Part shown: positions 36,712-44,711 of the stretch, one piece after another
Position numbering within the stretch: the stretch's first letter is position 1
How the letters are laid out: each line of letters starts with the position of its first letter
Assembly: GCF_000092825.1 (NCBI RefSeq)
Contig: NC_014168.1
Span: forward strand, 3,091,946-3,155,945
DNA from: Segniliparus rotundus DSM 44985
GTDB taxonomy: Bacteria; Actinomycetota; Actinomycetes; Mycobacteriales; Mycobacteriaceae
DNA: 64,000 bases
Direction: 5' to 3'
Translations under genes and position numbers: made by a program
Notes under the pieces: model-generated
What the model saw: the letters and a program-made list of their open reading frames with translations, nothing else
Databases searched by the model: none
What the model was told of the DNA's origin: nothing

Positions 36712-37740
36712 ATGAAACGGCGCACATGGCTGGCGGAGCTGGACCCCGTCGCCGACGAGGCCTACTGCGAACGACTGGCAACTCTTTCGGAAGGGTCCGT
36801 GCGACGGTCGTTCAACCCCTTCACAGACATCGACTGGGACTCGCCCGAATTCGCGGTGACCCCGAACGACCCGCGCTGGATCCTGCCGCACGCCGACCCG
36901 ATCGCGAGGACCGACTGGTACCAGTCCCTCTCCGAGGAACAGCAGATCGAGGTCGGGATGTGGCGCCAGGCCACGGTCGCCAAGACCGGGCTGCAATTCG
37001 AAGTCGCCCTCATCCAAGGCATGGTGCGCTACGCGGTCTCGCTGCCCAACGGCTCGCCCGAGTACCGGTACTGCACCCATGAGGTCGCCGAGGAGTGCAA
37101 CCACAACCAGATGTTCCAGGAGATGGTCAACCGCATCGGCGTCCCCGTGACCGGCATGGGCAGGTTCCACCAGTTCCTCACCAGCTACGGGGCCCAAGTC
37201 TTGGCGGAGCTGTCCCCCTCGGCCTTCTTCGCCTCGGTGCTCGCCGGGGAAGAGCCGATCGACTACGTCCAAAAAGCCATCCTGCGCGAAGGCAAAGCCC
37301 TGCACCCGATCATGGAGCACGTCATGGCGATCCACATCGCCGAGGAGGCCCGGCACATCTCGTTCGCGCACGAGTTCCTGAAACTGCGCACTCCCCGCGC
37401 GAGCCGCCTCAAGCGGTTCGCGCTGTCCCTCGCCTACCCGCTCATCATGCGCTACGTCGAGGAGCTGATCGTGGTGCCGCCGAAGTCCTTCTGGGACCGG
37501 TTCGACATCCCCAAGTCTGTGAAGAAAGAAATCTTCTGGCAGTCCGAGGAGTCCCGCGATTTCCGCCGCCGCCTGTTGGCGGACTCGCGCGCGCTGGCGC
37601 ACGAGATGGGCATTATGAACCCGGTCGCGAAACTGCTCTGGCGACTGCTGTCCATCGACGGGCGCCCGTCGCGGTTCCGCAGCGAGCCGCAGCGCCGCCA
37701 CTTCGAGCCTCGGGCTGAAAAACCCGCCCTCGTGGCCTGA
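36712..37740 (+). CDS. AurF-like diiron oxygenase
   Basis: A 342-residue ferritin-like all-helical protein. Diiron ligands are visible in helices as EVAEECNHNQMFQEM and MAIHIAEEARHISFAHEF (E-x-x-x-H patterns). This is the family of p-aminobenzoate N-oxygenase AurF. In M. tuberculosis the pair Rv0885-fprB is similarly arranged. The ATG follows GAGGAGACAGAGCG. FprB, 25 bases downstream, is a natural electron donor. Substrate unknown; N-oxygenation of an arylamine is only one possibility. Confidence 0.88.
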   Translation: MKRRTWLAELDPVADEAYCERLATLSEGSVRRSFNPFTDIDWDSPEFAVTPNDPRWILPHADPIARTDWYQSLSEEQQIEVGMWRQATVAKTGLQFEVALIQGMVRYAVSLPNGSPEYRYCTHEVAEECNHNQMFQEMVNRIGVPVTGMGRFHQFLTSYGAQVLAELSPSAFFASVLAGEEPIDYVQKAILREGKALHPIMEHVMAIHIAEEARHISFAHEFLKLRTPRASRLKRFALSLAYPLIMRYVEELIVVPPKSFWDRFDIPKSVKKEIFWQSEESRDFRRRLLADSRALAHEMGIMNPVAKLLWRLLSIDGRPSRFRSEPQRRHFEPRAEKPALVA

Positions 37741-37765
37741 CCCGGCGTTCGGACCCGCAGCCCCC

Positions 37766-39436
37766 ATGCCGCACGTCATCACCCAGTCCTGCTGTAGCGA
37801 CGGGTCCTGCGTTTTCGCCTGCCCCGTGAACTGCATCCACCCCACCCCGGACGAACCGGGCTTCCTGACGGCGGAGACGCTGCACATCGACCCCGCCGCC
37901 TGCGTGGACTGCGGGGCCTGCGTGCACGCCTGCCCGGTGGACGCGATCGCGCCCGACTCGAAGCTCACCGCCGAACAGCTGCCTTTCCTCGAAATCAACG
38001 CGTCGTTTTTCCCGAAGGGGAGCCGCAAAGCGTGGTTCAGCCCCATGCTGGCCCCCATCCCCGAAGCGCCGAGGCTCCGGCCGCGCCGGACCCCGCTGCG
38101 GGTCGCTGTGGTCGGATCGGGACCGGCAGGCATGTACGCGGCGGACGAGCTGCTGACGCAGGCGGGCGTCGAGGTGAACGTCTTCGACAAACTGCCGACG
38201 CCGTACGGGCTGGTGCGCGCGGGCGTCGCCCCGGACCATCAGCGCACGAAACATATCGCGAAACTTTTCGACCAGATCGCCGACCAAAAAGGCTTCGCCT
38301 TCTACCTGAATGTCGAGGTCGGGCGCGACATCACCCATGAGGAGCTGTTGCGCCACCACCACGCGGTGGTCTACGCCGTCGGCGCCTGCTCCGACCGCCG
38401 CCTGAACATCCCCGGGGAGGAGTTGCCGGGCAGCTTCACCGCGACAGAATTCGTCGCTTGGGCCAACGCCCACCCGGAGCAGGCCGAATTGCCCGTCCAG
38501 TTGGACCACGAGCGAGCGGTCATCGTCGGCAACGGGAATGTGGCGCTCGACGTCGCCCGCATTCTGACCATGGACCCGCGCGCCCTCGCGGCCACCGACA
38601 TCTCCTCCGCCGCGCTGGCGGCGCTGCGCACCAGCAGCGTGCGCGAAGTGGTCCTCGTCGGACGACGGGGGCCGGAGTTCTCCGCGTTCACCATGCCCGA
38701 GCTCATCGGCCTGACCAACTCGGCACAGGTGGTGCTCGACCCACCGGCGCGCGCGCTGGTGCGCCAAGCCCTCGCGAGCGCCGAGGACCCTGTCCGCACA
38801 GAGAAATTGGGGCTTTTGGCCACCCTGGCGACCCGGCCCTCCGGCTCCGGCCGCCACATCCGGCTGCGCTACCGGCTCACCCCCGTGCGGGTTGTCGGGC
38901 AGGACCGGGTGGAGAGGGTCGAATTCTCTGCGACGAACACGGCCTTCGCGGCCGACAGCGACGAAGCCGAACGGTCCCCCGAGCCGACAAGCATGGCGGC
39001 GGGGCTCTTCGTCACCTCGATCGGCTACCGGGCCTTGCCGGTGCGCGACCTGCCTTTCGACGAGTCAGCGGCGGTCGTCCCGAACAAAGACGGGCGGGTT
39101 GTCGAGCCTGGCACAGGCGAGGCGAAACCCGGGGCCTACGTGGTCGGGTGGATCAAACGCGGCCCCAGCGGGTTCATCGGCACCAATAAAAGCTGCTCCC
39201 GCGAAACCGTGCGAGCGTTGGTCGACGACTACAACAACGGGCTGCTGCCCGATCCTCCCGAACGCCCCTCGCAGCTGGAAAAACTGGTCCGCGCGCGACA
39301 GCCGGAAACCGTCAACCGCCAAGGCTGGCACAAAATCGACGCGGCGGAGATCGCCAGGGGCCGGGCGGCGGACCGGGTCCGGGACAAATTCAGCACGACG
39401 GCGCAGATGCTCGCCGCCGCGAACGCCCGGCCGTGA
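37766..39436 (+). CDS. fprB: Ferredoxin-NADPH:ferredoxin reductase fusion
   Basis: A 556-residue fusion. Residues 1-75 are a ferredoxin with two Cys clusters (CCSDGSCVFACPVNC and CVDCGACVHACPV). The rest is an adrenodoxin-reductase-type flavoprotein: FAD site VGSGPAGMYAADELL, VRAGVAPDHQRTKHI, NADPH site VGNGNVALDVARIL, and late GWIKRGPSGFIGTNK. It passes NADPH electrons to the diiron oxygenase or to P450s. Its last 14 codons are duplicated at 44712-44753, a sign of the insertion that followed. Confidence 0.95.
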   Translation: MPHVITQSCCSDGSCVFACPVNCIHPTPDEPGFLTAETLHIDPAACVDCGACVHACPVDAIAPDSKLTAEQLPFLEINASFFPKGSRKAWFSPMLAPIPEAPRLRPRRTPLRVAVVGSGPAGMYAADELLTQAGVEVNVFDKLPTPYGLVRAGVAPDHQRTKHIAKLFDQIADQKGFAFYLNVEVGRDITHEELLRHHHAVVYAVGACSDRRLNIPGEELPGSFTATEFVAWANAHPEQAELPVQLDHERAVIVGNGNVALDVARILTMDPRALAATDISSAALAALRTSSVREVVLVGRRGPEFSAFTMPELIGLTNSAQVVLDPPARALVRQALASAEDPVRTEKLGLLATLATRPSGSGRHIRLRYRLTPVRVVGQDRVERVEFSATNTAFAADSDEAERSPEPTSMAAGLFVTSIGYRALPVRDLPFDESAAVVPNKDGRVVEPGTGEAKPGAYVVGWIKRGPSGFIGTNKSCSRETVRALVDDYNNGLLPDPPERPSQLEKLVRARQPETVNRQGWHKIDAAEIARGRAADRVRDKFSTTAQMLAAANARP

Positions 39437-39633
39437 CCCTCACCCTCGGACGTAGGCGACATCCTGCGCGTGGACGGTGAAACCCAGCCCCCGATAGGTC
39501 GCGAGCGCCGGGGCGTTCGTCTGCTCGACATAAAGCTTGGCCTGGGCCAACCCACGGCTGCGCGAGCCATTCCCGCAATTTCTCGATGCTCCATCCGCCC
39601 TGCTCCGGGTGCCGGTCGAACGCGGCGCTGTTC
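39395..39633. repeat. Left copy of the fprB-mshD junction repeat, with internal deletion
   Basis: From ACGACGGCGCAGATGCTCG onwards this segment matches 44712-45150 over the fprB tail and the mshD 3' end, with scattered mismatches. About 200 bases of the right copy (44871-45070) are absent; the join is at the shared ACCC (39550-39553). Homology stops around 39633. Confidence 0.85.
39440..39633 (-). pseudogene. Truncated mycothiol synthase (mshD) copy
   Basis: The minus strand ends with AQAKLYVEQTNAPALATYRG and then LGFTVHAQDVAYVRG, identical in residues to the end of the intact MshD at 44757. Upstream the frame is broken by the 200-base deletion and only a short piece of middle sequence remains (up to 39633). 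It is a dead remnant from the duplication that came with the islet. Confidence 0.85.
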
Positions 39634-39642
39634 GGCGGGCTC

Positions 39643-40287
39643 TCATTTCGGCGGCTCCCCGAAAGCGCTCGCACCATTCTTGGTGATCGTCTGAGGCATG
39701 AACGCCTTATTCATATAGCTTGGATCGTACGCGAAGTACGGGCTGCTCCAGTTTGTGGCCAAGGCGTGGTTCTGGTTCACGGTGAGGTCGAAGCTGTAAT
39801 GGCCGGCTGTCGCGAAACTCGCCTCTCGGAAAGACTCGCTCAGCCCGGTCTTCGGGGGTATGTGCGGCGCTGTGACTGTTTGCGCGTGCGCGGTCCAGTA
39901 GGCGGCGAGCTTGTCGAACGCCTCCTCCGCAGTGCCCTCCGGGTAATGCACCCAGTAGAAGACAAGGAGTTTGTAGGGGCTGTCCTTATCAGATCCGTGA
40001 TCGTTGACTTTGTAATTGGTCGAGCCGCCGAACCCGCTGTCGGATGGACCGTCGCCTATCGCGTAATCAGCGTAAGACCAGCCGTCTGGGAGGCTTCGCA
40101 GGGATTCCTGCAAGTACGCGGTGATCCGGTCGCGGGCTTGTTCCGCTGTGAAGCCTGGGATGGGTTTTTTGGCCACCGGCCCTCCGTTCATGGCGTGGTC
40201 GATCTGATGGTTCGCCCAACCGCATCCGCTGACTCCGAAAGGAAGCAACGCCACAAGCGGCAACCGGAGCGCTTTACGGTTCATCAT
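39643..40287 (-). CDS. Lipoprotein, possible immunity or accessory protein
   Basis: A 214-residue protein with lipoprotein signal MNRKALRLPLVALLPFGVSGC. After Cys23 comes a soluble domain with EQARDRITAYLQESLRSLPDGW, SPYKLLVFYWVHYPEGTAEE and VNQNHALATNW. I do not recognise the family. It overlaps the preceding lipoprotein gene by 14 bases, so it is in the same operon. Not obviously a paralogue of the other two lipoproteins, though it shares the opening plan of a helix with QEsLrsLP. Confidence 0.75.
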   Translation of the reverse strand: MMNRKALRLPLVALLPFGVSGCGWANHQIDHAMNGGPVAKKPIPGFTAEQARDRITAYLQESLRSLPDGWSYADYAIGDGPSDSGFGGSTNYKVNDHGSDKDSPYKLLVFYWVHYPEGTAEEAFDKLAAYWTAHAQTVTAPHIPPKTGLSESFREASFATAGHYSFDLTVNQNHALATNWSSPYFAYDPSYMNKAFMPQTITKNGASAFGEPPK

Positions 40288-40894
40288 GGGTTATTGTTGT
40301 AGGCACGGGAACATCACCGTGACGGAATCGAGAGGAGAAACAAGGCGTATCTCCAGTAAAAGACGGCGGATAACCAGCAAACCGGGATGGCCTGACTTCA
40401 ATTCTTAAGATGTATCCATCGGGAGAGGTTCCTACCCTATTCGGCTTCTCGGAATTTTCCCGTTCTTCAACACGCCATCCCCACGAGTGCCATACATCTC
40501 CGGTTTTTCTTACTAAGTCCGCAAAATCTGTTTTCTCCGCGACATGCATATCACGGCTATCGTAGTAGTGTATAGGCGCATTCTCTCCATCAATTCGGTC
40601 ATCGCAAGTGTCCACCCCGCCGCCAGCGCCGCCATAACGGGCATTGTCAAGCGCAATTACCGTAGGGACCTCTTGAAGAGTGCGGCGCATATAATCATAT
40701 AATGTTTCCTGCGCCTGCTTTCGGGTCAGTTCTGTGTGCATTGGTGATCCTCCTGAGGTGACAGGACTTTGCGCGTGGGTATGTTCCACAAGGCTTCTGC
40801 CTGCATTTGAGCATCCCGTCAATGTTGCGAGAGAGGCAATGAGAAGGACGGAGATGGTAAAAGAATTCAGCACAGGTCGCTTGTGTTGACTCAT
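40274..40894 (-). CDS. Lipoprotein, paralogue A (putative immunity protein)
   Basis: A 206-residue lipoprotein (lipobox LATLTGC). Soluble part: QAQETLYDYMRRTLQEVP, GGGVDTCDDRIDGENAP, YYDSRDMHV, DVWHSWGWRVEERENS, SPDGYILRIEV and GDTPCFSSRF. All these blocks recur in the 40990-41616 protein, so the two are duplicates that have since diverged. Its start overlaps, as ATGA, the end of the remnant hydrolase tail. Lower GC than average. Family unknown. Confidence 0.82.
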   Translation of the reverse strand: MSQHKRPVLNSFTISVLLIASLATLTGCSNAGRSLVEHTHAQSPVTSGGSPMHTELTRKQAQETLYDYMRRTLQEVPTVIALDNARYGGAGGGVDTCDDRIDGENAPIHYYDSRDMHVAEKTDFADLVRKTGDVWHSWGWRVEERENSEKPNRVGTSPDGYILRIEVRPSRFAGYPPSFTGDTPCFSSRFRHGDVPVPTTITHDEP

Positions 40895-40981
40895 TCTTCA
40901 TGCTCCGGTTCTTGTCCGTCGATGATTTTGCCGGTGTTCTTCAAGCCTTCGCTGTCTCGCTTGAAGTAGCTGCTATGCGCA
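40891..40981 (-). pseudogene. Duplicated 3' tail of the DUF1023-type hydrolase gene
   Basis: This about 90-base stretch, upstream of lipoprotein A, matches the last 85 bases of the hydrolase gene (41613-41700) with about nine differences. It still encodes a version of the same C-terminus (SSYFKRDSEGLKNTGKII, ending EPEHEE). It shares the ATGA overlap with the lipoprotein start, exactly as at the intact copy. It is a relic of a tandem duplication of [hydrolase tail + lipoprotein]. Confidence 0.85.
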
Positions 40982-40989
40982 GACCATCC

Positions 40990-41616
40990 TCATGAGTCAT
41001 CGCGTGTGATCACTGGGGGTATGGGAACATGGTCATCACGCAACTCCGGTGGGAAGCAAGGAGTGTTTCCGCCGAAAGATGGCGGGAAGGAGGCAAACTG
41101 CGGCGGACGCGCCGTTATGTTCAGCGAGTACCCATCTGGCGAGTAGCCGTAGCGATTAGGATTGTCTGATCCTTTTCGTTCTTCCACGCGCCATCCCCAT
41201 GAACGCCAGACATCTCCCACTTTTGCGACTAATTCAGCATAATCAATGCCCTGCGGCACGCGCATGTCCCGATAGTCATAATAGGAGATAGGCGAATTCT
41301 CTGAATCGATTCGGTCTTCGCATGTGTCCACACCACCGCCTGGGCTCAGGCGCGTGTTATCAAGCGAAATACCTTGCGGCAGTGCTTGAAGTGTTTTTCG
41401 CATATACTCATACAGGACTTCTTGAGCCTGCCACTGGCTTGATGGCTGAGATACGTTAGTCATGGTATTTTTTTCTGATCTATGGAATTTTCTTGTTTCG
41501 GAATTGGGCGTTTGAACGCTAGCAGGACCACCGCAACCTCCCGCGAGGACTACTGCCAAAACGCAGAGAAGCGTCAGCCGTCTACACCGGACTACTTTAG
41601 CTGTAGAAATACTCAT
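40990..41616 (-). CDS. Lipoprotein, paralogue B (putative immunity protein)
   Basis: A 208-residue lipoprotein (lipobox VLAGGC). Conserved with paralogue A: QAQEVLYEYMRKTLQALP, GGGVDTCEDRIDSENSP, YYDYRDMRV, DVWRSWGWRVEERKGS, SPDGYSLNI and GNTPCFPPEL, including the paired Cys residues. Start overlaps the stop of the 601-residue hydrolase (ATGA), so the two are translated together. Coupling of a secretion-type hydrolase to a surface lipoprotein suggests partner or immunity function; inference. Confidence 0.83.
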   Translation of the reverse strand: MSISTAKVVRCRRLTLLCVLAVVLAGGCGGPASVQTPNSETRKFHRSEKNTMTNVSQPSSQWQAQEVLYEYMRKTLQALPQGISLDNTRLSPGGGVDTCEDRIDSENSPISYYDYRDMRVPQGIDYAELVAKVGDVWRSWGWRVEERKGSDNPNRYGYSPDGYSLNITARPPQFASFPPSFGGNTPCFPPELRDDHVPIPPVITRDDS

Positions 41617-43418
41617 TCATGCTCCGGTTCTTGTCCGTCGATGATTTTGCCGATGTTTTTCAAGCCTTCGCTGCCTGGTTCGAAGTAGCTGCTGTGCGCG
41701 TCGAGGCTCAGGCCGGTTCCGTACCCGTCTGGCCCTGGGTCGGTTTTGAACTTGGTGACGTCGGTCCAAGTGTGGGGGTCAACACCGAGGGGGTGGACGC
41801 CGACGCCGTCCCCGGCGTTCGCCACTTTGATGACGTCGTTTTCCGCGAGCGCGTCGAAGACCCTCGCGTTGGGGTTGAGGTCGAGCTCGCTCGCGCTTGC
41901 GGCGAACGCTCCTGGGGAGCCGACCTGTATCACCGCGTCTGCGTCGAGATGGTTTCCCCCGGTGGCGGCAGCGCCGACGACGGAGGCGCCGTAGCTGTGC
42001 CCGATGACCGTCTGGTGGGCGCGGCCTAGGTGCTCGTCGTCGTGCGAGGCGCGGATGCCCGCCTGGTACTCGCTCAAGTACGGCGCTCCGTCTTTGGCGA
42101 ATTTGGGGTCACCGGCCCATTGGTCGGAGCCGTCCAACTGGCCGGTGATCGGGTCGTAAGCGGTCATGGGCCGGTCGTAGCACATCCACGTCGTCACCGA
42201 GACGTCACCGGCCTTCAAGGTCGGATCTGCGTTTCGCGCCGCTATCTCCATATCCTGTGCGTGTCCGTCGCAGATGCCCATTCGTGAGAGGTCTTGCCCG
42301 GTCCCTGGGACGAAGGTGTCCACTTTTTTGGCGTAGTCCGAGTTGTTGATGGCGAGGGCGGCGTGCCCTTTGCCGTCCACGAAGGTGAGGAATCGCGGCG
42401 GGTTGCTATTGCCCAAAGTCCGTTTGAGGTTGTCCAGGCCGTCGATCTCGTGTCGCAGCTCGTCTGTTTTCCTCTTCCAGTCCTGGTACGCGGCGCTGCC
42501 CATCGGGAGGTTGTCCGGCCCCCAGTCAGGCGCGTGCCGGTTCAAATCGTCCAACTGCGCTTGTTTCTCGGCGCGAATCCTCTTCAAGTTCTCCTTGTTG
42601 TAGTGGTCGCGCCCGAGGTGGTCGGGCGGGTCGACAGGGATGCCCCCATGGTTGCCGATATCGGGGTACCGCTTGTAGATGTTGTTTTTCTCGTCCTCAT
42701 TGAGCTTCGACCACAGATCCCGCAGCACATACGGGTCTTTGGGAATCGGTATGACACCGTCCGCGATCCCTTTCGCGGTGTCGTGGGCCGTTTTGTCCGG
42801 GTCGTACGGTGTGTAGGGGTGGCCGTTCGCGTCCAACGCGAGGCTGTTGAAGTCCATCGCCTCGCGGACCTTCGCGCCCCACTCGCGACCGAGGTCTTCG
42901 AGCTGCCCGACGAGGTTTTTAAGGTCTTGGGTCAGCTCTTGAGCCTTGAACTGGAGCAGCTGCCCGACCTGCCACGGAGCCCCAGACGGGACCGAACCGG
43001 GTTTGACATGCACGGCGAAGTCCTGGGCGACCTCGAACGGCTCCCCGCAGTCCCAGGTCTGCGACCCGTCCGGCGAGGCCACGAACATCGCCATCCCCTC
43101 CACCCCGGCGACGAACTGGCGCGCGGTGTTCGCGGACTCCGACAAGTACCCGCCTGCCTGCTTGTACGTCTCGGCGGCGTGGAGCAGCATTGCGTGCTCT
43201 GCGCCGTAGGTGCGCCCGAAGCCCTCCGCGCGCTCTCGCAGCGCGTCCGAGGCCGCGCCGGTCCACTCCTGCCCGCCAGCGGGAAAACGCAGACGCTTGG
43301 GGAACTGCGCCTGCTCGTCCGCGATCTTCCCCGCCCGAGACTGCAACGCCTGCGCCGCCGTGCTGAGCACGGAAGGGTCCAGTTTCTCCAACAGGGCGCG
43401 GGTGAACGGGGCGCTCAT
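41613..43418 (-). CDS. WXG100-like/DUF1023 alpha/beta hydrolase, candidate type VII-secreted effector
   Basis: A 601-residue protein. Residues 1-110 are helical with a W-x-G turn (EWTG, 51-54), like WXG100/LXG secretion domains. A charged linker with coiled-coil tendency follows (about 180-370). The C-terminal DUF1023 hydrolase has Ser475 in VIGHSYGASVVG, Asp in ALAENDVIK and His in DAHSSYF. Many actinobacteria have such genes next to small ESX-like genes. Starts at ATG 43418, overlapping the upstream stop. Toxic activity is not shown; the layout suggests it. Confidence 0.82.
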   Translation of the reverse strand: MSAPFTRALLEKLDPSVLSTAAQALQSRAGKIADEQAQFPKRLRFPAGGQEWTGAASDALRERAEGFGRTYGAEHAMLLHAAETYKQAGGYLSESANTARQFVAGVEGMAMFVASPDGSQTWDCGEPFEVAQDFAVHVKPGSVPSGAPWQVGQLLQFKAQELTQDLKNLVGQLEDLGREWGAKVREAMDFNSLALDANGHPYTPYDPDKTAHDTAKGIADGVIPIPKDPYVLRDLWSKLNEDEKNNIYKRYPDIGNHGGIPVDPPDHLGRDHYNKENLKRIRAEKQAQLDDLNRHAPDWGPDNLPMGSAAYQDWKRKTDELRHEIDGLDNLKRTLGNSNPPRFLTFVDGKGHAALAINNSDYAKKVDTFVPGTGQDLSRMGICDGHAQDMEIAARNADPTLKAGDVSVTTWMCYDRPMTAYDPITGQLDGSDQWAGDPKFAKDGAPYLSEYQAGIRASHDDEHLGRAHQTVIGHSYGASVVGAAATGGNHLDADAVIQVGSPGAFAASASELDLNPNARVFDALAENDVIKVANAGDGVGVHPLGVDPHTWTDVTKFKTDPGPDGYGTGLSLDAHSSYFEPGSEGLKNIGKIIDGQEPEHE

Positions 43419-43714
43419 GTGCCCACCCCCGAGCGCTCGATCACCGCCGCGCCGTCCTCGTCGGTCGCCCCAACGGTGTCGGCTGCCTCGACAACGGCGT
43501 TCCCGAGCCAGTCGTGCCCGTCCGCGAACCGCCGCAAATACGCCTCCTGCCCGTCCGCCACAGCCCGCAGCGCGTCCGCCACGTCCAAGCCCTCCAAACC
43601 GGCAGCGGCCTCCCGAGACGAAGCCGGCGTCTGGTCCGCCCGCAACCCCTCGCCGTCCGCCAACACCTCCCGGCCCGCCTGCCGGGCCTTGTCCACATCC
43701 AACCGTAACGTCAT
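43415..43714 (-). CDS. Small helical EspC/WXG100-like partner protein
   Basis: A 99-residue acidic helical protein (starts MTLRLDVDKARQAGREVLAD, with DWLGNAVVEAAD in its second half). Size, helix pattern and gene position match EspC-like or other type VII secretion-associated small proteins that chaperone a larger substrate. Stop overlaps the hydrolase start (ATGA), start overlaps the stop of the 92-residue gene. Assignment is by plan, not by strong sequence identity. Confidence 0.7.
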   Translation of the reverse strand: MTLRLDVDKARQAGREVLADGEGLRADQTPASSREAAAGLEGLDVADALRAVADGQEAYLRRFADGHDWLGNAVVEAADTVGATDEDGAAVIERSGVGT

Positions 43715-43989
43715 CGACGCGCCCCATCTCGGGCTTGTTTCACCAACGCCTCACGCTGGCGCATCTGCACAGCCTTCTCGCCCGAGTACACCGCGAAACG
43801 CGAGCCGCCCATCTCGACCACCTGGTCCGGCGCGATCGGCGGAAGGCTCCGACGCGCGGCCTCCGCCCGCTGCCGAGCCGCCGCGTGCTGGTCCGCCTCC
43901 TCCTCGCCCATGCGGTCCATATAGTCGAAACGCTTCACAGCAGGGCCAACATCCTGATACCCCCGCCACTGCCCACGATGCAACGCCAT
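43711..43989 (-). CDS. Small protein, first gene of the islet operon, unknown
   Basis: A 92-residue charged protein: a helical Arg/Glu/Ala-rich middle (EEEADQHAAARQRAEAARRS), then PDQVVEMGGSRFAVYSGEKA. Not recognised. It overlaps the next gene by ATGA, so all islet minus-strand genes down to 39643 form one operon read from about 44.0 kb. Possibly a secretion adaptor. Confidence 0.6.
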   Translation of the reverse strand: MALHRGQWRGYQDVGPAVKRFDYMDRMGEEEADQHAAARQRAEAARRSLPPIAPDQVVEMGGSRFAVYSGEKAVQMRQREALVKQARDGARR

Positions 43990-44264
43990 ACGCCCGTCTT
44001 CTCTCCTGGCTCCACGTCGCCAGATGGCGATTCGGTGTTTTTGTGGGCTCGATCATACATGCTCACCCAGCTTCTGTCACGAGCCTGTCGGTCACTTTTA
44101 GGAAGTTCTCGATCAAGCCAAAAAATTACTAAAATACCTGTTTGATAAATAATTTCTCAGAGAAGCCAGCAGCAATAAAGTATTATTTGGGAACAGGTGC
44201 TTTTGAGCTAAAACAGATAGCGTTGCGACCGTGACGAGATGCCCTCGGCATAAATCGTCCGACG
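43990..44264. other. AT-rich divergent promoter region of the islet
   Basis: A 275-base gap between the islet operon and the divergent XRE gene. 44100-44215 is strikingly AT-rich for this genome (runs such as AAAAAATTACTAAAATACC and AATAAAGTATTATTTGG). This fits recent foreign origin and the presence of promoters. No clear palindrome found by eye. Confidence 0.6.
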
Positions 44265-44711
44265 ATGGTAGAGCGCGCCATACGTGGCCTCGACCTCGAT
44301 GCGCTCGTGCGAGCGCGTGAAAAACGGCGCATGACACGCGCCGACTTGGCCCGCCTCACCGGCCTTTCAACCTCGACCATCCAGAAATGGGAGAGCGGGG
44401 CGACATCCCCGAATATCGAGACCTTGGCGAAAGCCGCCGCAGCGCTCGGTGTCCCAATGCGCCGCATCATCAAAGTCCCCACCAAACGGCGCACACTGGC
44501 AGACTGGCGGCGCCTTTCCGGGCTCAGCCGAACCAAACTTGCCCGAGCAGCCGGTCTCACCACGCCCGCTCTCGCAGCCCTTGAACGAGGCGAAAGCCAA
44601 CTCACCGACGAGAAGGCCGACCGAATCGCACCACACCTGAAAGCCACACACGCCCAGCTCCACGCCGCATGGCAGCGCGCCCGCGAACGGCCACCAGGCA
44701 CACCGGCCTAG
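44265..44711 (+). CDS. XRE-family regulator with two helix-turn-helix domains
   Basis: A 148-residue protein made of two consecutive HTH_XRE modules: residues about 15-67 (MTRADLARLTGLSTSTIQKW, then ESGATSPNIETL) and about 82-127 (LSRTKLARAAGLTTPALAAL, then ERGESQLTDEKADRI). Divergent from the hydrolase-lipoprotein operon, so the likely regulator of it. Its stop codon ends exactly where the right flanking repeat begins, placing it as the last islet gene. Confidence 0.85.
   Translation: MVERAIRGLDLDALVRAREKRRMTRADLARLTGLSTSTIQKWESGATSPNIETLAKAAAALGVPMRRIIKVPTKRRTLADWRRLSGLSRTKLARAAGLTTPALAALERGESQLTDEKADRIAPHLKATHAQLHAAWQRARERPPGTPA

Larger units (their letters stand above)
39634..44711. other. 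Inserted islet: toxin-like hydrolase, lipoproteins and XRE regulator
   Basis: About 5.1 kb between two copies of the fprB-mshD junction. The right copy begins one base after the XRE stop codon, and the left copy ends just before the first lipoprotein stop. Parts of it (40.3-41.6 kb and 44.0-44.2 kb) are visibly lower in GC than the surrounding chromosome. No integrase or transposase is present, so the entry mechanism is unclear; recombination between duplicated flanks is possible. Confidence 0.7.
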
